Shown in pieces: positions 34,968-44,622 of a DNA stretch of 64,000 nucleotides. Source of the stretch: JACVRM01 sp963809765 (lineage in GTDB: Bacteria > Actinomycetota > Thermoleophilia > Gaiellales > Gaiellaceae); contig CAWEKT010000001.1 in NCBI GenBank assembly GCA_963809765.1, forward strand, positions 868,001 through 932,000. Direction: 5' to 3'. Every line of letters starts with the position of its first letter. Within the stretch, counting starts at the first letter, position 1. Both the position numbers and the translations under genes were made by a program. The notes under the pieces are model-generated. The model was not told the DNA's origin, made no database searches, and saw only the letters and a program-made list of their open reading frames with translations.

Positions 34968-36431
34968 ATGCGTCGCGCGCCTCTTCTGCTCGCCCTGCTC
35001 GGAGCCATCCTGCTCGCCGGCTGCGGCGGCGACACCGACACCGTCTCGGTCGGCACCGGCACGGTGCCCCAGTCGGCGTCGCTCGCGCCGCCGGACGTCG
35101 CCTTCTACGTGTCGGTGAACACCGATTTCGACGGCGACCAGTGGCAGAACCTCCAGGCGCTGCTCCAGAAGTTCCCATCGGGCGAGAAGCTCGGGCAGGA
35201 GATCCAGAGCGCCCTCAACGAGGACGACGTCGACTTCGAGAACGACGTCAAGCCGGCGCTCGGGCCCGAGGTCGCGTTCATGGGCTGGAACCTGGACGCC
35301 GACGAGCCGAACTTCGTGGTCGCCACCAAGTCGCCCGACCCGGCGCAGCTGCGCAAGCTGGTCGAGGAGAGCGACGAACCAGGTGTGACTGCAGAGATCG
35401 AGGGCTGGACCGTCGCCGCCGAGCGCCAGGCCGACATTGCGCGGGTGCAGAGCGCGTCAGGGAGCCTGGCCGACGAGGAACCGTTCAGCGACGCGGTCGA
35501 GCGCGCTGGCGAAGACCCGTTCGTGCTCGCGTACCTCGGCGGCCCCGAGCTCCAGCAGCTCGTCCGGCGCAGCGCGGCCGAGGAGGACCTGCCTCCGAGC
35601 CTCACCAACAGCTTCAGCTCGTTCGAGGCGCTCGTGTTCACCGTGTCCGCGCAGAACGACGGTGTCCGCTTCGGCGCAGCGGTGAACTCGGACGGCGCGC
35701 CGGAGCCGAGCACCTACAACCCGTCCCTCGACGAGATCGTGCCGGCCGAGCCGCTGCTCTTTGTCTCCGCCGCGAACCTCGAGGAGCTTGGGACGTCCGC
35801 GCTCGAGGAGGCGGAGAAGGAGCCCGCGTTCAAGACGCAGCTCACCGAGGCGGAGAAGCTGCTCGGCCTGTCGCTCCGCAGCGACATCCTGCCGCTCCTG
35901 GGCGGGGAGGTGGCGCTCGCCCTTTACCCGGCGTCCGGCCAGCTGCCCGTCACCGTCGACCTCGTCATGGAGGTGGACGACGAGGACGAGGCCCGCCGCC
36001 TCGCCGACCGCCTCACCGGCCTCGCCGAGGTCAGCGGGAGTGGCAAGGCGACGAAGGTCGAGGTCGGCGACCTCGACGCGACGGAGCTGACCCTGGATGG
36101 CGTCTCGATCTACTGGGCGATCTGGGACGGCAGGCTCGCGATCACGAGCAGCCGCCAGGCACTCGAAGCGCTTGACTCGGATGGGCAGAAGCTCGCCGAC
36201 GACGATGCCTACAAGGCCGCGCTCGAACGCGCCGACGTGCCCGACGAGGTGGTGAGCCTCATGTACTCGAGTCTCGAGGATGCGATCCCGCTCGTCATGG
36301 GCCTCGCGCCGGCAACGGGCGCCGAGGCGGACGAGGTGCGCGAGAACCTCGAGCCGCTGCAGACGGCGCTGGTGTACGGAACGGCGGACGGCGACGACGT
36401 CACAGCCTCCGGCTTCATCGGCATCGACTAG
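34968..36431 (+). CDS. Lipoprotein of the DUF3352 type
   Basis: 487 residues. A lipobox LLAGC places the lipidated cysteine at residue 19 after a short basic head. The body starts PPDVAFYVSVNTD and contains repeated lines of the form LLFVSAANLEELG and LPLLGGEVALALYP, typical of DUF3352 proteins of actinobacteria and cyanobacteria. No catalytic motif is visible. Function unknown. The start follows the -10 spacing and gives the best signal peptide. Confidence 0.75.
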   Translation: MRRAPLLLALLGAILLAGCGGDTDTVSVGTGTVPQSASLAPPDVAFYVSVNTDFDGDQWQNLQALLQKFPSGEKLGQEIQSALNEDDVDFENDVKPALGPEVAFMGWNLDADEPNFVVATKSPDPAQLRKLVEESDEPGVTAEIEGWTVAAERQADIARVQSASGSLADEEPFSDAVERAGEDPFVLAYLGGPELQQLVRRSAAEEDLPPSLTNSFSSFEALVFTVSAQNDGVRFGAAVNSDGAPEPSTYNPSLDEIVPAEPLLFVSAANLEELGTSALEEAEKEPAFKTQLTEAEKLLGLSLRSDILPLLGGEVALALYPASGQLPVTVDLVMEVDDEDEARRLADRLTGLAEVSGSGKATKVEVGDLDATELTLDGVSIYWAIWDGRLAITSSRQALEALDSDGQKLADDDAYKAALERADVPDEVVSLMYSSLEDAIPLVMGLAPATGAEADEVRENLEPLQTALVYGTADGDDVTASGFIGID

Positions 36432-36443
36432 CGTTCCCGGCCC

Positions 36444-37694
36444 GTGGGCGGCCACAGCTACCTGTTCTCCTCCGAGTCGGTGACGGAGGGCCATCCGGAC
36501 AAGATGGCCGACCAGATCTCCGACTCGATCCTCGACGCCGTGCTGGCGCAGGACGCGGAGGGGCGCGTCGCCTGCGAGACCCTGATCACGACCGGGCTCG
36601 TCGTGGTTGCCGGCGAGATCACCACCGAGTGCTACGTCGACATCCCCAAGCTCGTCCGCCGCAAGATCCGCGAGATCGGCTACGACCGGGCCAAGTACGG
36701 GTTCGACGCCGAGACGTGCGGGATCATCGTCGCCATCGACGAGCAGTCGGCGGACATCGCGCAGGGCGTCGACACGTCGTACGAGCTCCAGCGAGACCCC
36801 GGCGACGACGATCCGCTCGACCGCGTCGGCGCGGGCGACCAGGGGATGATGTTCGGCTACGCGACCGACGAGACGGACGAGCTGATGCCGCTCCCGATCA
36901 TGCTCGCGCACAAGCTCTGCCGGCGCCTGTCGGAGGTCCGCAAGGCGGATGTGCTGCCGTACCTGCGGCCAGACGGCAAGGTGCAGGTGACGGTCCGCTA
37001 CGAGCTCGACGAGCAGGGCCGCCAGGTGCCCGCGCAGATCGAGCGCGTGCTCATCTCCGTGCAACATCGGGAGGGGCTGGACGCGGACACGCTGATCAAG
37101 CCCGATCTCGCCGAGCACGTCCTGCACCCGCTGCTGCCGTCGCACCTCTACGAGGAGCGGCGGCTGCTCGCGGACAAGGACTTCTTCTACTGCAACCCGA
37201 CCGGCAAGTTCGTCGTCGGCGGGCCGATGGGCGACACGGGCCTCACCGGGCGCAAGATCATCGTCGACACGTACGGCGGCGCCGCGCGGCACGGCGGCGG
37301 CGCCTTCTCGGGCAAGGACCCGACCAAGGTCGACCGCTCAGCTGCCTATGCGGCCCGCTACGTGGCCAAGAACGTCGTTGCCGCCGGCCTGGCCGGCCGC
37401 TGCGAGGTCAACGTCGCCTACGCGATCGGCGTCGCGCACCCAGTCTCGATCGCTGTGCAGACGTTCGGCACCGAGCGCGTGCCCCAGGCGAGGATCGAGC
37501 AGCTCGTGCAGGAGCACTTCGACCTCCGTCCAGGCGCCATCATTCGCGACCTCGACCTCCGCCGGCCGATCTACGCCAAGACCGCCGCGTACGGCCACTT
37601 CGGCCGCGACGATCACGACTTCACCTGGGAGCGCGTCGACAAGGCGGACGTGCTGCGCGAGGCTGCGGGCCTCGCCGAGAAGGCAACCGTCTGA
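36444..37694 (+). CDS. metK: S-adenosylmethionine synthetase
   Basis: Makes S-adenosylmethionine from methionine and ATP. 416 residues with the family hallmarks: FSSESVTEGHPDKMADQISD (about residues 8-27), GAGDQGMMFGYA, and GGAFSGKDPTKVDRSAAY. The GTG is 12 bases after the preceding stop; TAGCGT at 36429-36434 may be its -10 element. No SAM riboswitch is present upstream. Confidence 0.97.
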   Translation: MGGHSYLFSSESVTEGHPDKMADQISDSILDAVLAQDAEGRVACETLITTGLVVVAGEITTECYVDIPKLVRRKIREIGYDRAKYGFDAETCGIIVAIDEQSADIAQGVDTSYELQRDPGDDDPLDRVGAGDQGMMFGYATDETDELMPLPIMLAHKLCRRLSEVRKADVLPYLRPDGKVQVTVRYELDEQGRQVPAQIERVLISVQHREGLDADTLIKPDLAEHVLHPLLPSHLYEERRLLADKDFFYCNPTGKFVVGGPMGDTGLTGRKIIVDTYGGAARHGGGAFSGKDPTKVDRSAAYAARYVAKNVVAAGLAGRCEVNVAYAIGVAHPVSIAVQTFGTERVPQARIEQLVQEHFDLRPGAIIRDLDLRRPIYAKTAAYGHFGRDDHDFTWERVDKADVLREAAGLAEKATV

Positions 37695-37779
37695 CCCGGC
37701 TGCAGCCCGGTCGCTGAGCGTCGCGGCACGTGGCAGCTGCGGAGGACCCGTCGGCCGGACGCCGAATCGCGGACGCACG

Positions 37780-37905
37780 ATGGCTGCCACCACCTACTCA
37801 GCGCAGGAGCTCGCGCTCCTGACGGCTCTGGCCAAAAACCGCGGCGAGCTCTCGCCCGCCGCGCTCGAGCGCCTGCTGGCACTGCTCAGGCGCCGGCCGG
37901 CGTAA
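37780..37905 (+). CDS. 41-residue hypothetical protein
   Basis: ATG 37780 to TAA 37905. The peptide is a single amphipathic helical hairpin (YSAQELALLTALAKNRGELS, then AALERLLALLRRRPA). No clear ribosome site or -10. It lies convergent with the DtxR gene with 3 bases between the stops. Reality is uncertain, but codon use is normal for the window. Confidence 0.4.
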   Translation: MAATTYSAQELALLTALAKNRGELSPAALERLLALLRRRPA

Positions 37906-37908
37906 CAG

Positions 37909-38589
37909 CTACGCCGGGCGGACGAAGAGGCCGGCGGCCGCCTTCTCGCCGACGGCGCGCTCGTCGCCATTGAGCCGCACGGTGAACTGGCCCGCCGCGG
38001 GCTGCGCGGCGCGCAGCTCGATCTCCTGCCCGGGGACGAGGCCTTCGGCGTAGAAGTAGTGCAGGAGCTCGCCGTCGTGCTCCGCGAGCCGGACGATGGT
38101 CGCCCGCTGGCCGGGCTCGAGCTCCGCCAGCGCGGCCAGCCCGGCGTTCTCCTCCTGCTCGACCCCCGGGTCGACCGGCCAGCCGTGGGGACAGCGGTCA
38201 GGGTTGCCGAGCTTCACCGAGATGCGCTCGACCATGTCGTCGCTGAACGTATCGCCGAGCTCGTCGGCATGCACATGCGCCTCTGCGGCTGTGTAGCCCA
38301 TGAAGTCCGTCAGCAGGCGCTCGATGATGCGGTGCTTGCGCACGACCCGCTCGGCCCGCTCGCGGCCGGTCTCGGTCAGCAGCGCCTCCTTGTGTTCGCC
38401 GCGCTCGATCAGGCCTTCCGCCTCGAGCCGCTTGAGCATCTCCCCCGCAGAGGCGCGCGAGACGCCGAGCATCTCGGCGACCCGGGCGGCGAGCGTGGGG
38501 GAGCGGACCGTCAGCGGCCGGTACTCGCCGATCGGAAAGGCGAGGAAGTAGATCGTCTCCAGGTACTCGTCGACGGAGTGGCCGGCCAC
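37909..38589 (-). CDS. DtxR/MntR-family metal-dependent regulator
   Basis: 226 residues: an N-terminal winged helix-turn-helix (about 10-75, LAARVAEMLGVSRASAGEMLKRL), a dimerisation and metal-binding domain with HRIIERLLTDFMG, HADELGDTFSDDMVERI and CPHGWPVD, and a C-terminal FeoA/SH3-like domain (about 155-226). The iron transporter genes lie just upstream in the same direction and carry a shared palindrome, so iron control of those genes is likely. The start GTG 38589 is set by TAGAGT 6 bases upstream. Confidence 0.9.
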   Translation of the reverse strand: MAGHSVDEYLETIYFLAFPIGEYRPLTVRSPTLAARVAEMLGVSRASAGEMLKRLEAEGLIERGEHKEALLTETGRERAERVVRKHRIIERLLTDFMGYTAAEAHVHADELGDTFSDDMVERISVKLGNPDRCPHGWPVDPGVEQEENAGLAALAELEPGQRATIVRLAEHDGELLHYFYAEGLVPGQEIELRAAQPAAGQFTVRLNGDERAVGEKAAAGLFVRPA

Positions 38590-38595
38590 GGGGTC

Positions 38596-38601
38596 ACTCT
38601 A
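38596..38601 (-). promoter_or_regulatory. -10 element of the DtxR-family gene
   Basis: TAGAGT on the minus strand, 6 bases before GTG. Confidence 0.5.
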
Positions 38602-38620
38602 CTCCGCTGGCCCGGCGCGC

Positions 38621-40247
38621 TCACGACCCCGCTCCGGCCTGAGCGACACCAGGTAGACGAACGGCGCCGAGACGAGCGATCAGGAGCAGGGCGGGCAGGG
38701 CGGCGCCGCGAGTAGGCGGCCACGGTGGTGAAGCGTCCAGATCTCGGTGGCGAGCGTCTCGAAGCCGATCGGCCGGAGCAGCAGCGTGGCCGGCAGCTCC
38801 TTCATGGCGCTCAGGAAGACGAGCGCGGCGCCGGCGGCGAGGCCCGGCGCGACGAGCGGCGCGTGATCCGCGCGAACACGGCGCGCGGGGCTCCGGCCGA
38901 GGCCGCGGCGCGACCTCCTCGCAGGCGTGGGTCGACGCCGGAGCAGCGCCGAGTGCGACGCCGGCGACCGCCTGCGGGGAAGAAGCGCACGACGTACGCG
39001 ATCACGAGCAGGGTGAGCGTCTGGTACAGCGGGCTCGCGTAGTTGGCTGCGAAGAAGACGAGCGAGAGCGCGATGACGATGCCGGGCAGCGCGTTGGAGC
39101 CGTAGGCGAGTCGCTCGAGCAGCACGGTCCACGGGCGCCGAAAGCGCACCGCCAGGAGCGCGACCGGCAGCGAGGCGGCGACCGCCGCGCCGGCGGCGAG
39201 AAGCGAGACCAGCGAGCGAGTTCGCGACCGTGCGCCAGTCGACCTCCGAGCTCGCCGAGGGCGACGCCGCGCCCGGTCCAGTACAGGAGCACGCCGATCG
39301 GCACGACCAGCCCGAAACGCCGACGACGGTCGAGCTGAAGGCCACGGCCGCCCACCGCCAGCGGCCGAGCCGCACGAGCGCAGGCGCGGCGGGCGGCTCC
39401 GGGCGCCGTGCGGTAGTGGACGCGGCGTCCGCGCGCCCACGCCTCTGCCGCCAGGACGACGGCCGTCAGGGCGACGAGCACGAGCGCGAGCACGGCGGCC
39501 GGCGTGCGGTCGAACAGCGACCGCGTAGTGGAGGTAGACGGCGCGCGTGAGCGCAGTCGTACTGCATGAGCGAGACGGCGCCGAAGTCGGAGAGCGTGTA
39601 GAGCGCGACGAGCAGCGTGCCCGCGCCGATGGACGGTCGCAGCGCGGGCAGCGTCACCGCCGGAAGGCGCCGAACGCCGAGCGGCCGAGGCCGCGCGCGG
39701 CCTCCTCGAGGGCGGGGTCGAGGTCGCGCAGCGCGGCCGGCGACGAGCAGGTAGACGTAGGGGTAGGTGGAGAGCGTCAGCGCGGCCGCACGCGCCGCCG
39801 GGAGCCCGTAGATCTCCGGAGCCGCTCGACGCCGAACGGACCCTCGAGCGCCTGCTGGAGCAGCCCGCGCGGCCCGAAGCGCGCCGAGGAGCGCGAGCGC
39901 GGCCACGTAGCTCGGGATGACGAGCGGCAGCGCCGCGGCGACGGCGAAGACGCGGCGTGCGGGCAGGTCGGTGCGCGTGACGAGCCAGGCGAGCGGCACG
40001 CCGATGAGCAGCGCGGCCGCGCCACCACGACGGCGACCAGGAGCAGGGTCTGAGCGACGAGCTCGGCGGTGCGTCGGCGCCGAGCAGGCGCCACGCACTG
40101 CGTCCCGCCGCCGACCAGCCCGGATGACGAGGTAGATGAGGGGAAGCGCGACGACGCCGACGACGGCGAGCGCCCGCGACGAGCAGCAGCGGCAGCGGCG
40201 GCCGGCGCGGCGGAGCGCCTGCCGGCCGCCGCTGCGCCGGCGGTCAC
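38621..40247 (-). CDS. fbpB: Iron(III) ABC transporter permease, heavily frameshifted
   Basis: Double-length binding-protein-dependent permease (two sets of about six helices), as in FbpB. Recognisable blocks occur in all three minus frames: GVPLAWLVTRTDLPARRVFA, PLVIPSYVAALALLG, TLSTYPYVYLLVA, LYTLSDFGAVSLMQY, VPIGVLLYWTGRG, YGSNALPGIVIALSLVFF and FLSAMKELPATLLLRP, the last being an EAA-type loop. At least ten one-base indels separate them. Start GTG 40247 overlaps the fbpA stop (GTGA), end TGA 38621-38623. The dense indels suggest poor consensus here. Confidence 0.75.
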
Positions 40248-41280
40248 GTCGTGTAGCCCGACCTCGCTCAGCAGCGCGAGCGTTCGCGTCGAGCTCGTCT
40301 CCGAGCGCGGTCGAGCTGAGATGTCCGGACCGTGCGGTCGGCCAGCGGCGGCAGGCCCGGCGCGAGGGGTCGATGCCCGCGACGAGCGGGTACTCGGCCT
40401 GCCTCGGCCTCCTCGGCGTAGAAGCGCTGGCCTCTCGTCGGAGAGGAGGTACTCGACGAACGTGCGCGCGTCGTCCTCGTTCCCGGTGCGGACTCGAGCA
40501 CGCCGACGCCCGCGACGTTGACGAGCGCACCGGGATCGCCGCTCGCACAGGAAGTGGTTGGCGACGGGCGCGTCCGGCTGCTCCTCCTTGATCAGGTAGA
40601 GGTAGTAGTGGTTGACGAGGCCGACGTCGATCTCACCTGCGGCGACCGCCTCGCACAGCGGCGGTTGCTCTCGAAGAACTTGGAGTCGTTGGCCTTGAGG
40701 CCCCTCGAGCCACTGGCGCGTGCGGTCGTCGCCGACGCGCATGCGCATGGCGGTCACGAACGCCTGGAACGACGCGTTCGTGGGCGGGAAGCCGATCTTG
40801 CCCTTCCAGCGCGGCTCGGTGTAGCTCCCAGATCGTGCCGGCAGCTCGCCCGCGGGCAGCGCGTCGGTGTTGTACGCGACGACGCGCGCGCGGCCGGACG
40901 TGCCGACCCAGCGGTCCGTCCGGGTCGCGGAAGCGCTGTCGACGCGCTCCAGCAGATCGGCTCGGCAGCTCGCCAGCAGGCCCTCGCTCTCGACGGCACC
41001 GAGCGAGCCCGCGTCCTGGGCGAAGAAGATGTCGGCCGGGCGAGTTGTCGCCCTCCTCGGCGAGTCGTCGCCGCGAGCTCGGCACTGTCGCCATAGCGCA
41101 CGTCGAGATCGATGCCGGTCTTCTCGCTCGAACCGGTCGTAGCAGCGGCTCGACGAGCTCCTCCTCCCGACCGGAGTAGACCGTCAGCGAGGTCTCCGCA
41201 CCTTGCTGCTCGGCGCAGCGGCAGCCGGCAAGCACCGCGCCGACGGCGAGCACGACCGAGCGACGGCAGCGATTCGTCGT
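40244..41280 (-). CDS. fbpA: Iron(III)-binding periplasmic-type protein, heavily frameshifted
   Basis: Solute-binding lipoprotein of the Fbp family. The N-terminus is a lipobox-type signal peptide (LAVGAVLAGC), then SLTVYSGREEELVEPLL, DVRYGDSAEL, and GLVNHYYLYLIKEEQP, the tyrosine pair that binds ferric iron in FbpA proteins, and FVEYLLSD. These lie in different minus frames. The start is unclear: AGGAGG is at about 41286-41291 on the minus strand and an ATG follows, but TAG comes next, so an indel probably hides the first codons. End TGA 40244-40246. Confidence 0.75.
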
Positions 41281-41303
41281 CTCTACATCCTCCTCACAGT
41301 CGA

Positions 41304-41321
41304 TGTAAGGGTCACCTGACA
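41304..41321. promoter_or_regulatory. Iron-box-like palindrome upstream of fbpA
   Basis: TGTAAGG, GTCA, CCTGACA; one mismatch. Same 7-4-7 layout as the copies at 41328 and 42361. Confidence 0.55.
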
Positions 41322-41327
41322 GAGCAA

Positions 41328-41345
41328 AGTAAGGGTGACCTTACA
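41328..41345. promoter_or_regulatory. Iron-box-like palindrome between fbpC and fbpA
   Basis: AGTAAGG, GTGA, CCTTACA; six of seven arm positions pair, with GTAAGG and CCTTAC perfect. Confidence 0.6.
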
Positions 41346-42361
41346 CCGAGCGAGCGCGACCGGCCCGTCGTGCGGCTCGAGCGCGACGCGTGCGCCGAGC
41401 GGGACGACTTCGGTCGACGGGCGGTGTGAGCACACGGTCGTCCCGTCGGCGAGGCGGACGCGGTAGAAGACGTCGTGGCCGCGGAACTCGCGGGCGACGA
41501 TCTCCGCGTCCGCCGTCGGGATCGGGGCGAAGCTCGAGCAGCTCGGGGCGGACTACGACCTCGACGTCGGCGGCGCCGTTTGCCTGTGGCGCCGAGAAGC
41601 GGCCGAGCGCCGTGTCGACGGCTGCACCCTGGACGCGGCCGCGCACGACGTTGGCGGCGCCGACGAACTCGGCGGCCCAGCGACTGACCGGCTCGAGGTA
41701 CACGTGCTCCGGGCTGCCCGCCTGGACGATCGCGCCCGAGCGCATCAGCGCGAGCCGGTCGGCGACAGAGAAGGCCTCCTCGCGCTCGTGGGTGACGAGG
41801 AGCACGGTCGCGTTCGCGGCGCGAAGGATGGCGCAGAGCTCCTCGCGCATCGCGCCGCGGAGCAGCGGGTCGATGTTGCTCCACGGCTCGTCGAGCAGGA
41901 CCACCGACGGGCGCGGCGCCAGCGCCCGCGCCAGCGCGACGCGCTGCTGCTGGCCGCCCGAGAGCTGGTGCGGGTAGCGGGCGCTGCTGCGCGGCGAGGC
42001 CGACGAGCTCGAGCGCCTCGGCGACGCGCGCGCGGCGCTCCCGGCGAGGCAGGCCGAAGCCGACGTTCTCGCCGACGGTCAGGTGCGGGAAGAGGGCGTA
42101 GTCCTGGAAGACCATGCCCACCTGGCGCCGCTCAGGCGGCACCCAGGCCGAGCCCGCGACCGGGCGTCCGTCGATGGCGACCGTGCCTCCGTCGGGTCGC
42201 TCGAAGCCGGCGATCAGCCGCAGCAGCGTCGTCTTTCCGCAGCCGCTCGGGCCGAGGAGCGCGACGAACTCGCCTCTCGCCACGGAGAGGTCGGCGTTCT
42301 CGACGGCGCGGACGTCTCCGAAGCGCTTCGAAACGCCGTTTACGCAGATGGCGGGATGCAT
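41341..42361 (-). CDS. fbpC: Iron(III) ABC transporter ATP-binding protein, frameshifted
   Basis: ATPase of the Fbp transporter. From ATG 42361: Walker A GPSGCGKTT (about residues 36-44), Q-loop MVFQDYALFPHLTVGENV; then, after one extra base near 41988, RYPHQLSGGQQQRVALARAL (signature) and VVLLDEPWSNIDP (Walker B), VLLVTHEREEA (H-loop). A second shift near 41520 leads to the C-terminal regulatory domain (REFRGHDVFYRVRL). The exact stop near 41341 is uncertain. A palindrome overlaps the start codon. Confidence 0.88.
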
Positions 42362-42378
42362 GCAAGGCAAACCTTACA
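42361..42378. promoter_or_regulatory. Iron-box-like palindrome over the fbpC start
   Basis: TGCAAGG, CAAA, CCTTACA on the plus strand; one mismatch. It covers the probable -10 (TAAGGT on the minus strand, 9 bases before ATG), the position expected for a repressor of a leaderless gene. Confidence 0.6.
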
Positions 42379-42449
42379 AAAGGCGTGTGGACCCCCGTCG
42401 CAGGGCGTCGGAAGGGCCGCCGGCGTATGCCCGGCGCTCCGCCCGCCAC

Positions 42450-42602
42450 GAAGTCGGCACACGCTCGGCACAGACACGTGCGGGGTTCGGCGGTACCGTC
42501 GGAGCCGGGCGGGTGGTGGAGGCGTTCGACCCCTTTGGGGAGGGTGGGGCATGCGGCCAGACTCGTCCGGCAGAGACAGGTCCAGGAGGGACGGGTCAGG
42601 TC
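42450..42602 (+). repeat. Two-copy element with promoter-like geometry, copy 1 (possible small RNA)
   Basis: Shares with 53633-53786: GAAGTCGGC.CACG..CGG, CAGACA (42471-42476), TACCGT (42494-42499) exactly 17 bases later, GCGGGTGGTGGAGG, CCCCTTTGGGGAGGG and TGGGGCATGCG. The 17-base spacer is not conserved. CCCC-TTT-GGGG can form a hairpin. It sits upstream of priA in the same direction. Confidence 0.5.
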
Positions 42603-42633
42603 GACGCGCCGGCCGCCGACCGGTCCGGGTGTC

Positions 42634-42639
42634 TAGCCT
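42634..42639 (+). promoter_or_regulatory. -10 element of priA
   Basis: TAGCCT, 6 bases before GTG 42646. Confidence 0.55.
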
Positions 42640-42645
42640 CGACCC

Positions 42646-44580
42646 GTGACCCGCTTCGCCGAGGTGCAGCCGCTCGTGACCGCGCGGGCGCTCGCCCGTC
42701 CGTTCACCTACACCGTCCCGGAGGAGGTCGGCAAGGGCGCGGTGGTTGCGGTCCGCTTAGGAGGCGCGCGGCGACGCGGTGTCGTCCTCGAGACCTCCGA
42801 CGAGCCGCCCGAGGGCATCACGGCGGCGCCTGTCGACGGCGTCGTCGGTGCGCTCACGCCCGAGCTCGTCGACCTCGCGCTCTGGGTGGCCGACTACTAC
42901 GGCTCCAGCCCCGGGCGTGCGCTCGCCCTCGTTGCGCCCTTCATGCCGCGGCGGCGGTACGAGCGGCCCTCGCCGGTCGGGCGGGAGGCGTTGCCGGGCG
43001 CCACGCCCGAGCGGCCTGAGCCGACGGAGAGCCAGCGGGCGGTCGGGGAGCGCATCGAAGCCGCGCTCGCCGGAGGAGGAGGCCACTTCCTGCTCTACGG
43101 CGCCACCGGCAGCGGCAAGACCGAGGTCTACCTCCGCGCCTGCGAGGCCGCGCTCGCCGCCGGGCGTGGCGCAATCGTGCTGGTGCCCGAGATCGCGCTT
43201 GCCCCGCAGACCCTCGCACGCTTCGTCGCCCGCTTCGGCGACCGGGTCGCCCTGCTCCACTCGGGGCTCGCCGAGAGCGAGCGGCGCGACGAGCGGGAGC
43301 GCATTGCCGCCGGCGACGCAACGGTCGTCGTCGGCGCCCGCTCCGCGGTCTTCGCGCCCGTCGCCCGGCTCGGTGTGATCTGCGTCGACGAGGAGCACGA
43401 CGCCTCCTACAAGCAGGAGGCGGATCCGCGCTACGACGCGCGCACCGTCGCCGCCAAGCGTGCCGCCCTCGAGGGGGCGGTGGCGGTCTACGGCAGCGCC
43501 ACGCCCCGGCCGGAGAGCTGGCAAGCGCTCGAGCGGCTCGAGCTCGGGGGTCGCCTGGCCGCCGAGCTGCCTCCGGTCACCGTGGTCGATCTCCGGCGAG
43601 AACCGGGCTACCCGCTCTCCACGCCGCTCGTCGACGCGCTCGCCGTGCTCGCACGCGACGGCGGCAAGGCCGTCCTGCTCCTGAACCGGCGCGGGGTTGC
43701 TCCCGCGATCCACTGCCGTGCCTGCGGGACGACGCGGCGCTGCCGCAACTGCGACATCGCCCTCGTCCTCCACGCCGACGGCCGCCTCCACTGCCACCAC
43801 TGCTCGGCCGTCGAGCCCGCCGGCGAGCACTGCCCTGCGTGTGGCTCGCCCGACCTCGCCCGCATCGGAGCGGGCACGCAGCGTCTGGAGCGGGAGCTGG
43901 CGGAGCGCTTCCCCGAGCTGGAGCGCATCCGGCTCGACGCCGACGCGGTCTCGAAGCCCGGCGCCCTCGCCGAGGCACTGGGCCGGTTCGCCGCAACCGA
44001 CCGGGCCGTCCTGCTCGGCACGCAGATGGTCGCGAAGGGCCACGACTTCCCGGGCGTCGCGCTGGCCGCCGTCGTCGACGCCGACACGGGCATGGCCCTG
44101 CCCGACTTCCGCGCCGAGGAGCGCACGTTCCAGCTCGTCACCCAGCTGGCCGGGAGGAGCGGCCGCGAGGCTCCGGGCCGGGTGATCGTCCAGACCTTCC
44201 AGCCGGACTCGGCGGCGATCGCCCACGCAGCCCGCCACGACGTCGAGCGCTTTCTGGCGGGGGAGCTCGAGCGGCGGCGCGAGCTCGGCTACCCGCCCTT
44301 CCGCCACCTCGTGCGCCTGCTCGTGGCAGGCCCCGAGCAGGCGAGCGTGGACCAGGCGCTGACCGAGCTCCGGCGCGGACTCGAGCCTGCGGACGCCGAT
44401 CTGCTCGGCCCGACACCTCTGCTCCGCCTGCGCGGCCGCCACCGGTCGCAGCTCGTCGCCAAGACCGACCGCCCGCGAGCCGTCGCCGGCAGGGCGGCGT
44501 CGCTGCTCGCCGCCGCGGCGCCCGCAATGCGGCGCGCCGGCCTCACGGCGGTCGTCGACGTCGACCCGCAGTCGCTGTAA
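42646..44580 (+). CDS. priA: Primosomal replication restart helicase PriA
   Basis: Reloads the replisome at stalled forks. 644 residues: N-terminal fork-binding domain, Walker A GATGSGKTE (about residues 152-160), DEEHDASYKQ (helicase II), zinc-binding insert with CRACG, CRNC, CHHC and CPACG (about 356-405), and C-terminal helicase motifs GTQMVAKGHDFPGV and QLAGRSGR. The DEEH box and zinc cysteines are complete, unlike some actinobacterial PriA that lose helicase motifs. Confidence 0.93.
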   Translation: MTRFAEVQPLVTARALARPFTYTVPEEVGKGAVVAVRLGGARRRGVVLETSDEPPEGITAAPVDGVVGALTPELVDLALWVADYYGSSPGRALALVAPFMPRRRYERPSPVGREALPGATPERPEPTESQRAVGERIEAALAGGGGHFLLYGATGSGKTEVYLRACEAALAAGRGAIVLVPEIALAPQTLARFVARFGDRVALLHSGLAESERRDERERIAAGDATVVVGARSAVFAPVARLGVICVDEEHDASYKQEADPRYDARTVAAKRAALEGAVAVYGSATPRPESWQALERLELGGRLAAELPPVTVVDLRREPGYPLSTPLVDALAVLARDGGKAVLLLNRRGVAPAIHCRACGTTRRCRNCDIALVLHADGRLHCHHCSAVEPAGEHCPACGSPDLARIGAGTQRLERELAERFPELERIRLDADAVSKPGALAEALGRFAATDRAVLLGTQMVAKGHDFPGVALAAVVDADTGMALPDFRAEERTFQLVTQLAGRSGREAPGRVIVQTFQPDSAAIAHAARHDVERFLAGELERRRELGYPPFRHLVRLLVAGPEQASVDQALTELRRGLEPADADLLGPTPLLRLRGRHRSQLVAKTDRPRAVAGRAASLLAAAAPAMRRAGLTAVVDVDPQSL

Positions 44581-44610
44581 GCGGGACGCCGCAGGCCGAG
44601 CGGCCGCTTC

Positions 44611-44616
44611 TAGACT
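44611..44616 (+). promoter_or_regulatory. -10 element of def
   Basis: TAGACT, 6 bases before GTG 44623. Confidence 0.55.
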
Positions 44617-44622
44617 GCCGCC

